Shown: positions 55,975 through 64,000 of the stretch, in pieces
Layout of the letters: every line of letters starts with the position of its first letter
Position numbering within the stretch: position 1 is the first letter of the stretch
NCBI RefSeq assembly: GCF_026230105.1
Contig: NC_079483.1
Span: forward strand, 9,045,312-9,109,311
Direction: 5' to 3'
DNA length: 64,000 nt
Source: Diorhabda sublineata
Lineage: Eukaryota; Arthropoda; Insecta; Coleoptera; Chrysomelidae
Notes under the pieces: generated by a model
What the model saw: only the letters and a program-made list of their open reading frames with translations
What the model was told of the DNA's origin: nothing
Database searches by the model: none
Program-made: the position numbers and the translations under genes

Positions 55975-56110
55975 AGAACCAAATCCAATAAAAGTTGTTT
56001 GCACACGAAGCATTTCGAAAAAAAGGGTCAAAATAAAACGTTTTTGATCTGTCAAATCATCGAGTTTATTGTTCCTCCTGGACAGTCTTGCTATGTAATG
56101 ACTAAACCCA
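55975..56110 (+). pseudogene. mariner fragment, copy 7
   Basis: SNPIKVVCTRSISKK-like codons ('EPNPTKVVRARSTSK') are joined by deletion to QNKTFLICQIIEFI ('QTKTFLNSQNIELM') and PPG. Same subfamily as copies 1-6. Confidence 0.62.
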
Positions 56111-57019
56111 CATTAATCTTGAAGTTTGCTTACAATCAATTCCACTGAAGTTAATGGAATCATCAGAGTTTGAAAAGAAGAACCACGAAGTAAATTGTTC
56201 TAAAATGAATCTGATTTTTGTGGAATTGTACATACGACGATACATTGAAGGTTAATTTGTATGTATGAGCTAGTGTCGTGAAAATATTCATATAAAACCC
56301 TTTGCTTTCGTTTGTTCATCCTTTTTTCCCTTCTGTGATGCTATAGATAAATCACTATATGATTTTTAATTCTCCTAATACCTGAGGTGAATGAACTTGG
56401 TGATTAAATTTATTAAAAAGTAATTTGCGTATGGATTCAATTAAATTTTGTATGTTACTCCATTTTGATTATATTTTGAGTAAAGGGTAAGGTTTTATCC
56501 TTTCAAATTGGTAAAAAAAGTTTTGTTTGGGGTAAATGAGATTCAATATTTGATTTTTTATTAAATTTATCGAGTAGATACATCTTGTTTTTGGTGGTTG
56601 CTAGATTAACAACAATAAACTTTATTAACTCCCCTGTATATATTATTTGTTTTCATATATTATAATAATTTTTTGATTCAACCCAACGTAGATTACTTTT
56701 TATTACCAATTTTCTTCTCAATATGTTCACGACGTTTTTTGAAATTATTTTCATCGTTATCTATTGTTTAAATTATTTTTAACAACTTTTAAATAAATTT
56801 GGTGACGATTCCTAGCGTATCCTGTAACAACATCATTCATTAACATCGATTGTTGCCTGGTTGCAAAAATAAAGAGCAGGTGACCATGGAAATGGAAAAG
56901 GTAGCTTATAGGCGCGTGCCAGTGAAGCCTGTAATGCGGTAAAAGATATCAAAGTCTTTATTCCATCGAAAACAGATTCGTACTCATGAAAATTTTATGT
57001 AAATGTTTTTGAGGCATAA
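56111..57019. other. Unassigned AT-rich stretch
   Basis: About 0.9 kb with no recognised feature. Confidence 0.3.
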
Positions 57020-57560
57020 AACAATTAGTTAGTAGTAAACTCGGTGTTGGAAAATCAACAATTTACTCAAAGTTATTAAAAAATATGTTCAGAAAATCAC
57101 TCAAACGACAGTCTTCGAAGAAAAGTGCATGGATTAGAAAAAAAAAATTTTGGAAAGTCTATAAAGTTCTGAATACACTGAAATGGGTCGAAACTTTTGA
57201 GAGAACTAGGTTTTAACTTAGAAAACCATTCCAGAAAGTCTATTTAAATAGTAAGAACTGATATTGGAGTATGGAAAAGAAATTACCTATGAACCAAATG
57301 AAAAACCAAAAAAAAATATTTTATTTAAATGAAATTTCGGGAAGATGAAACTATTTCAGGTCGAAAACAAACTTTATTGAATAATTCCTCTTCTGATTTA
57401 CTCTTAACTTTTGATTCAACTCGTGCCAACTACCACGAGGACATGAATGCTGATGTCTTCAAAGTTGGATGGATCTTCTTCACAACCAAGTCATTGAAAC
57501 AGTTATTTATGCAACAAGTGTGTAAAGTAGCCTTTCGTCGATGAACGTAGCTCATGCGGC
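57020..57560 (+). pseudogene. DDE_3-type transposase remnant (DYHxDMN family)
   Basis: Blocks in shifting frames: LGVGKSTIYSKLL near 57040 (helix-turn-helix, as in 'GVSRSTVYRIL'), LRELGFNLENHSRKS near 57200, VRTDIGVWKRNYL near 57255, NQKKIFYLNE near 57305 (for 'RPIVYLDET', first catalytic Asp changed to Asn), then NYHEDMNADVFKGWMD near 57428-57480 (for 'DYHDEMN…F..WF'). I recognise this order from an insect IS630-like transposase family. The following 'VMDNASYH' block is lost. Inactive. Confidence 0.55.
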
Positions 57561-57850
57561 AATTATGTGAGTCGAAAAAAAGGTTTTTACACACGAGTTG
57601 CACACAATATTTTCTGTATTACCGAAAATTTTATCAAAATACAGAAATTTACTAATTGAAGCTTCTAACAATTGATGATTTGCTCTATATATCTCGATTT
57701 CAAAATATGCAGAGTGGCTTTCGCATGTAATTTCAATTTTTATCTCTATTGAGAACGTGAAATAGGAATATATACGAGGGTAGTTCAAATATATACCGGA
57801 ATTTTGTCATCAAGTTATAGATCTGGCATTTTTTACAATTTTTCCGATCA
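57420..57850 (+). repeat. Composite duplicated segment, copy 1
   Basis: From CCACGAGGACATGAATGCTG to the start of a mariner TIR and about 70 bp beyond, this matches 62560-62960 with scattered differences and small indels. Confidence 0.85.
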
Positions 57851-58777
57851 GTTTTTGTTTCACTCTATATAATTTTCTTCTTTTTTTCTCTAGAAGTTTT
57901 CGAAGAAATATTTCGGCTTGTCACGTGAATATTCACTAACGAAGGATTAGACCGCCGCGTTGTTTATGAATCGTAGTGCCTTTAAAGTAAACCAAATAAA
58001 TAATAGTCGCATGGTGATGAATCTGGACTATAAGTAGGGTGTTTCAGTGTTTCCCAGCCCAATTAGTTCAAAGTTTTTATACTTAAGTCGACCTGTACGC
58101 GGTTTATCGTTGTCTTGCAGATATATCGCACTACTGATTAGAAAATCGCGTCGTTTTGATGTGTAGACAAGTTTCAACCTGTTTATACGATTGTACTATA
58201 TAGAACAACAACTTATCTGCTGATAGTGTGATCTTTACTTTAGTTAATGCGCCTTCATCTTTTTTCCTTCTCTTAATAGACATGCGTTTAGTCTCCGGCA
58301 TATAGGGGTGTATTCAAGTTTCTTCTGTGGTGAATATTCATTGCAATTTTCTGTTTCTTCTTCATACCGCTGCAGGAGGTACGTGCAAACTTCCTAGTTT
58401 GTGAATTTACGTTAAAAATTCTAGTCTAGCCAGTCAACTAGCTGGGATGAATCATTTGCTTAATTCTACTTACACTGATGCCCAATTCTTCAGTTATTTT
58501 CGTAAAGTACTGCGTTGATTTCCCAAAATTAGACACCATTTATACATTTGAGTATTTCCCGAATAACTATTTGACCAAAAACTTTGCGCTATAGACACTG
58601 GTACATCCTGCTCGCTCATGATTGAAATTATACGAAAAAGTGAGGTTATGCGATCCTAGCTGTTCTCTACGTTTCGTAACAGATCAAGTCTGACATCTAG
58701 GGCAGCCATTTTTACGAGACTGAATTTTTCGCGCGTTTATTAACAAATTTCCGGTTTACATATGAACCACCCTCGTA
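57773..58777 (-). pseudogene. TIR-to-TIR mariner, 1-kb, decayed (TACGAGGGTAGTTC-TIR family)
   Basis: The left end TACGAGGGTAGTTCAAATAT at 57773 and right end ATATGAACCACCCTCGTA at 58777 are inverted repeats at TA. Minus-strand coding from 58620: MSEQDVPVSIAQ near the start, KRMSIKRRKKDE and LTKVKITLSADKLL near 58300-58220, then WETLKHPTYSPDSSPCDYYL near 58040 (third catalytic Asp kept) and FLRKLLEKKKK at the C-terminus. Stops and frameshifts throughout. Its TIRs and CDYYLFG-type motif set it apart from the GGGTTGCTAC-TIR and irritans-type copies. Confidence 0.82.
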
Positions 58778-59604
58778 ATATATTTTAAAATAAAATTTCT
58801 CGAAAAAATATTAAAATCTAATTAGTCAATATGTATAGTATGAAGCGAGATAGTGCTAGCACAGCATAATTAATTATATTTACTTTATATTTGTCTTATT
58901 TTAAGCACTTTAGTAACTGATACAGAAATTTTGTTTTAACTAAATCTCAAAAACACTGCTTCACATATAAACGGTCCTCCAAAAACTTCTCAAGAACCTA
59001 TTTACACATCAATTAATCTTTACAAAGCTACTCGTTTATCAAAAGATTTTGACGGGAAGTTTCTAGCTCACGTTCACTTTCTCTCAGTCGACGCCCATCT
59101 CAATATTATATATATATATATATCGTCGAGTTTCCTCCCGAAGTTCTGAACCCCTTTTCGATATCATATATTCATAGCTGACTACCAGCAGAAGGTACAA
59201 TATTTACTTTGGTGTACGATTTCGCATTCATCAGCTATGAAAAAGTTTTCCGTCTCCCTTAGCTTTCCCTTTTACCACTTCCTTTACGCTCGTCCGTGTT
59301 TAGTCTTTGTGATTGTTTTCATGAATTATAGGAGCCAACTTTTGTTGATCTTTCCCCCAAGAAAATGGGGTAGCTACGTTCCATTTAACGGTATAATATT
59401 TTATAAGCATATCACCAAACTCACCATTAGAAATACAGAGTATCTTTAAAGTTATTTGTATGCCAAGGACTGAAAGCGCTGCTTTGTTGGACGAGTCTGA
59501 AAATTGCGAGACGAGTCCACCAAAGTAGTATTTCAGACGCGACGTACACAATATTTTTTAGACGACGCATAAACTTCGGATAAAACAAATAATTTCAGGC
59601 AAAT
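58778..59604. other. Unassigned
   Basis: Contains a short TA run near 59109-59123 and open frames without recognised similarity. Confidence 0.3.
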
Positions 59605-61830
59605 AAAAATTTAGGTTATGCAAAATCATCGAAGCGTCTACACTAGAGCGTCCCGAAAGTGTTTTGAAATACGGAACAGTCGATTCCACTAGACGGACGT
59701 CGAATATTCAAGTGGTACAACATTTTATTTATTGAACAACATACTTAATGATATTTGCAAAGTCAATATCAATTTATTAATCTATTTACGAAACAATTCT
59801 ATAGGATTTATACCAAGACAAGTTGCAAAAAATTAAAAATTTAATGTTACCTATGCAAAATCATCGAAGTGAAACTGTCAACTGTCAACATTGAAGTTGT
59901 CTACTCCAGAGCGACCCGAAAGTGTTTTGAAATACGGAACAGTCGATTCCACTAGACGGACGTCGAATTTTCAAGTGGTACAACATTTTATTTATTGAAC
60001 AACATACTTAATGATATTTGCAAAGTCAATATCAATTTATTAATCTATTTACGAAACAATTCTATAGGATTTATACCAAGACAAGTTGCAAAAAATTAAA
60101 AATTTAATGTTACCTATGCAAAATCATCGAAGTGAAACTGTCAACTGTCAACATTGAAGTTGTCTACTCCAGAGCGACCCGAAAGTGTTTTGAAATACGG
60201 AACAGTCGATTCCACTAGACGGACGTCGAATTTTCAAGTGGTACAACATTTTATTTATTGAACAACATACTTAATGATATTTGCAAAGTCAATATCAATT
60301 TATTAATCTATTTACGAAACAATTCTATAGGATTTATACCAAGACAAGTTGCAAAAAATTAAAAATTTAATGTTACCTATGCAAAATCATCGAAGTGAAA
60401 CTGTCAACTGTCAACATTGAAGTTGTCTACTCCAGAGCGACCCGAAAGTGTTTTGAAATACGGAACAGTCGATTCCACTAGACGGACGTCGAATTTTCAA
60501 GTGGTACAACATTTTATTTATTGAACAACATACTTAATGATATTTGCAAAGTCAATATCAATTTATTAATCTATTTACGAAACAATTCTATAGGATTTAT
60601 ACCAAGACAAATTACAAAAAATTAAAAATTTAATGTTACCTATGCAAAATCATCGAAGTGAAACTGTCAACTGTCAACATTGAAGTTGTCTACTCCAGAG
60701 CGACCCGAAAGTGTTTTGAAATACGGAACAGTCGATTCCACTAGACGGACGTCCAATTTTCAAGTGGTACAACATTTTATTTATTGAACAATATACTTAA
60801 TGATATTTGCAAAGTCAATATCAATTTATTAATCTATTTACGAAACAATTCTATAGGATTTATACCAAGACAAATTACAAAAAATTAAAAATTTAATGTT
60901 ACCTATGCAAAATCATCGAAGTGAAACTGTCAACTGTCAACATTGAATTTGTCTACTCCAGGGCGACCCGAAAGTGTTTTGAAATACGGAACAGTCGATT
61001 CCACTAGACGGACGTCGAATTTTCAAGTGGTACAACATTTTATTTATTGAACAATATACTTAATGATATTTGCAAAGTCAATATCAATTTATTAATCTAT
61101 TTACGAAACAATTCTATAGGATTTATACCAAGACAAATTACAAAAAATTAAAAATTTAATGTTACCTATGCAAAATCATCGAAGTGAAACTGTCAACTGT
61201 CAACATTGAAGTTGTCTACTCCAGAGCGACCCGAAAGTGTTTTGAAATACGGAACAGTCGATTCCACTAGACGGACGTCGAATTTTCAAGTGGTACAACA
61301 TTTTATTTATTGAACAACATACTTAATGATATTTGCAAAGTCAATATCAATTTATTAATCTATTCACGAAACAATTCTATAGGATTTATACCAAGACAAA
61401 TTGCAAAAAATTAAAAATTTAATGTTACCTATGCAAAATCATCGAAGTGAAACTGTCAACTGTCAACATTGAATTTGTCTACTCCAGGGCGACCCGAAAG
61501 TGTTTTGAAATACGGAACAGTCGATTCCACTAGACGGACGTCGAATTTTCAAGTGGTACAACATTTTATTTATTGAACAATATACTTAATGATATTTGCA
61601 AAGTCAATATCAATTTATTAATCTATTTACGAAACAATTCTATAGGATTTATACCAAGACAAATTACAAAAAATTAAAAATTTAATGTTACCTATGCAAA
61701 ATCATCGAAGTGAAACTGTCAACTGTCAGCATTGAAATTGTCTACACTAGAGCGTCCCGAAAGTGATTTGCAATACATAACTGTCAATTTCACTACACGG
61801 AACACTCAAAACGCAACTTTCGGTATGTAA
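59605..61830 (+). repeat. 263-bp satellite array, about 8 copies
   Basis: CTATGCAAAATCATCGAAG recurs at 59851, 60114, 60377 and onward at 263-bp intervals up to 61692. Units include GAAACTGTCAACTGTCAACA, ACGGAACAGTCGATTCCACT and GGTACAACATTTTATTTATT. Internal units are almost identical. The first unit lacks the CTGTCAACTGTCAAC part, and the last diverges after about 61760. No coding sequence. Confidence 0.95.
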
Positions 61831-62299
61831 ATGAATACAGAACGAACAACTTTCAGATGGCATTGTCTAAAAAAAACTTATTTTAGTTTTGTATAATTGA
61901 AATAATACAGTTATACAAAAATCTTGTAATATAGAACAATTGGAGGTTCCATCTCCCATCGGTAGAAGACCATAGTTTCATTTAACTGTCTGACGTTCGT
62001 TTCAATAACCAAGTGAACTTCTTCAGACACTGAAAGTATACTTTGGAATACTGATTAAACAAAAAAGGAGATGATAAAATAAGTAGAGGGTCTCAAACCT
62101 TTGAATATGGTTTGGTTCACCACGATTTCGTTTTAGTGGGTAAAAGATTGTGGGGCGACTATGTGAAGTGATATTCGTCATATTTTGTTACATGTGGATC
62201 ATTCCTATTTTCTAAACTTAAGAATCCGCTTCGGGAAAGACGCTATGAGTCCATTGAAGCCTTAAAAAAGTTCGTTCGAGTTACTGGAGACTATGGCTT
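61831..62299. other. Unassigned
   Basis: No recognised feature. Confidence 0.25.
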
Positions 62300-62560
62300 C
62301 ATTTCTGTAGAATTTTACCATAAACATTGATGAAAATTATAACACGCTCATCCCAAAAAACCGACGCAATAACCTTGTCTGAAGATGGAACGGTTTTTGT
62401 CTTCTTTGGAGCCAGTTCTCACTTTTCAGTCCATTGTTTTGATTGTTCTTTTGTTTAAGGTGTGAAATGATGAACCCACGTTTCATCAATGGTTATGAAA
62501 CGACTTTATTTCTCTGGAAGATTGCCAAACACTAGATAGAAACATGTTCACGACGTTGTG
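62300..62560 (-). pseudogene. mariner (irritans-type) fragment
   Basis: Leftward: FITIDETWVHHFTP (first catalytic Asp intact, about 62500-62460), KEQSKQWTEK, ELAPKKTKTVPSSDKVIASV, FWDERVIIFINVYGK near 62330. It is cut on both sides; the right cut joins the DYHEDMN-type segment. Confidence 0.78.
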
Positions 62561-62960
62561 ACTACCATGAGGACATGAATGCTGATGTCTTCAAGGATGG
62601 ATGGATCTTCTTCACAACCAAGTCATTGAAACAGCTATTTATATAACAAGTGTGTAAAATAGCCTTTCGTCGACGAACGTAGCTCATACGACAATCACAT
62701 CAGTCGAAAAAAGGCTTTTACACACGAATTGCACACAATATTTTCTGTATTACTGAAAATTTTATGAAAATACAGGAATTTACTAATCGAAGCTCCGAAG
62801 TTTGAACCAGGGTGTTAACAATTGATGATTTGCTCTATATATCTCAACTTCAAAATATACAATGGCGTTCGTATGTAATTTCAAAAAATATATACGAGGG
62901 TGGTTCAAATATACGCCGGAATTTAAAATTTTATTATCAAGTTACAAATTCGACATTTTT
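62560..62960 (+). repeat. Composite duplicated segment, copy 2
   Basis: Matches 57420-57850: a DDE_3 transposase piece (CDYHEDMNADVFK), non-coding sequence (CACACAATATTTTCTGTATT), then a mariner TIR at 62894 (TACGAGGGTGGTTCAAATAT). It carries a 22-bp insertion near 62797 relative to copy 1. Confidence 0.85.
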
Positions 62961-63180
62961 TGTTACATGACTGAGATCTTTTCATAAACGGTGCTGTATT
63001 TGAAAATTTCTTCAGGAACAGATGGAGGCACTCGTTTTTTGAATTGTTTTTATTGTTTTGATCGCGATTTTCTTCGATAAATATGATAATGAAGGAGACT
63101 TTCTTGACGAGTGTAGCCCAGAGCCTCAAGTCGTGAAATAAGGCTTTACTCTAAAATTTGGTCAGCAGTTAGTAGTTTAG
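62894..63180 (-). mobile_element. mariner 3' end fragment (TACGAGGGTGGTTC-TIR family)
   Basis: TIR and about 60 bp of 3' UTR match the left end of 57773-58777 (TCAAGTTACAAATTCGACAT against TCAAGTTATAGATCTGGCAT). The following sequence is not clearly transposase. Confidence 0.6.
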
Positions 63181-64000
63181 TTGGATTATACAAAGTTAAA
63201 CCGTGACCTTGATAATAAACCAACTGAATTTGACTCTGTAGAGCCTCTCTTTCAAAAAATTTATCAGCAAATAAGAATTTTGGCTTGTTCGAGTACGGTT
63301 TCAGGTAGTAATATTGAGATTAGGAAAAAATCACAAGGAACCTTTTTTGTAGGAAATTTTTTGAACTACATTTTTGATTCCTTCACTTTTTTCGAAATTC
63401 GGCATAGATAGGGAGATATTTGCAAAATTCGAACTACCTAAATCCAGAAAATCAGCGATATAACTAATTTTCGTGGGTTTTGGTTCTAATTGGACTGTAA
63501 TCACTGGACTATGTGTAAATTTGGCAACTATCAGTGGAGATTAGAGGTGAAATTTCAATTACGCAGCGTTTAACAATGGATCATCTATTCCAGATTTCGA
63601 TTAAGATTGTTTTACTATCGATAGAGAAGAAATTTGATAAAATCAAATTGTTATACTTGGAAAAAATTTAAGTATAAACAATTCTCCATTAGAACGATGC
63701 AATACACGCAACAGAAATAAACATTCGACCACCCTGTAGTTAAAACAGGTGCCTTTAACGTCGTTAACACTCATAAAATCCATACGACAAGTCATTCTCT
63801 GCGTTTTCTTTTACGAAACTTATCTATTTCCGTTTCCGGCTTGTAGCTTTTTAGTCTTAATTACCGTTGCGATAATATCAAAGGAATGATTCGAATTCTG
63901 TTGAGATTCTGATAAGTAATTGCTCATAACTGTTCTACTCTAATGTCTGTTTAATAACTTACTCTCATATTTTGTAGAAGTGATAGAATAAATCACTGAT
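63181..64000. other. Unassigned AT-rich stretch at the window edge
   Basis: No recognised gene or repeat. A 76-codon plus-strand frame (63181-63411) has no known similarity. Confidence 0.3.

Noticed and set aside
59237..59449. Small secreted protein (hydrophobic N-terminus)
   Set aside because: No convincing signal-peptide cleavage pattern, no promoter or polyadenylation context, and no similarity.

Overview
The window looks like heterochromatin-like or intergenic nuclear DNA from an insect, possibly a beetle (low confidence at order level). The reasons are strong AT richness, degenerate (TTAGG)n/(CCTAA)n arrays (the arthropod telomere motif) in interstitial positions, many mariner copies, R1/jockey/RTE-like non-LTR retrotransposons, a BEL/Pao fragment, gypsy-type LTR remains and a Helitron-type helicase end. 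Nothing bacterial (operons, Shine-Dalgarno sites, CRISPR) is present.

Host coding content is very small. The one confident host gene piece is the first coding exon of a homocysteine S-methyltransferase on the minus strand (1458-1701), with a good start context and a splice donor; the rest of that gene must lie below coordinate 1 or be lost. On the plus strand, two short segments with good splice signals (6349-6407 and 9058-9145) join into one open frame and may be exons of an unidentified gene. A weaker terminal-exon candidate is at 32448-32530.

Layout. 0-1.2 kb: decayed R1-like LINE. 1.4-1.7 kb: methyltransferase exon. 1.9-3.25 kb: interstitial TTAGG arrays holding a foldback element and two 5'-truncated poly(A)-tailed retroelements. 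4-9 kb: mariner and IS630-type remnants, one mariner split by a 0.6 kb insert, and a (TA)32 microsatellite. 10.7-12.6 kb: 154-bp repeat. 13.6-16.2 kb: 39-bp minisatellite of about 65 units with a 429-bp higher-order repeat. 16.2-17.6 kb: two LINE fragments. 18-19.4 kb: internally deleted gypsy-type element with a tRNA-Ser-type primer site, and a candidate solo LTR. 19.5-21.9 kb: mariner, Tc1 and RTE-type fragments. 22.2-23.5 kb: 298-bp tandem array. 24.9-32.0 kb: two related long foldback elements, a giant inverted repeat (27.6-29.8 kb) and more mariners. 33.5-35.0 kb: a mariner whose interior has become a 10-bp minisatellite. 36.1-39.8 kb: nested LINE, mariner and BEL/Pao fragments. 40.8-43.2 kb: an inverted-repeat element centred on CCTAA repeats, and a TIR-to-TIR mariner carrying an apparent solo LTR with a target duplication. 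45.4-49.8 kb: 167-bp dimeric satellite abutting a Helitron helicase C-terminus. 51-58.8 kb: mariners, a DDE_3 transposase remnant, and a LINE whose zinc-knuckle codons have been amplified into an eight-fold 120-bp tandem array. 59.6-61.8 kb: 263-bp satellite. 62.3-63 kb: a second copy of a composite segment also seen at 57.4-57.8 kb.

No recognised transposase or reverse transcriptase is intact. The genes do not form a pathway; the window records repeated transposon insertion, internal deletion, nesting and tandem expansion. All family assignments come from reading motifs by eye; no database search was run.
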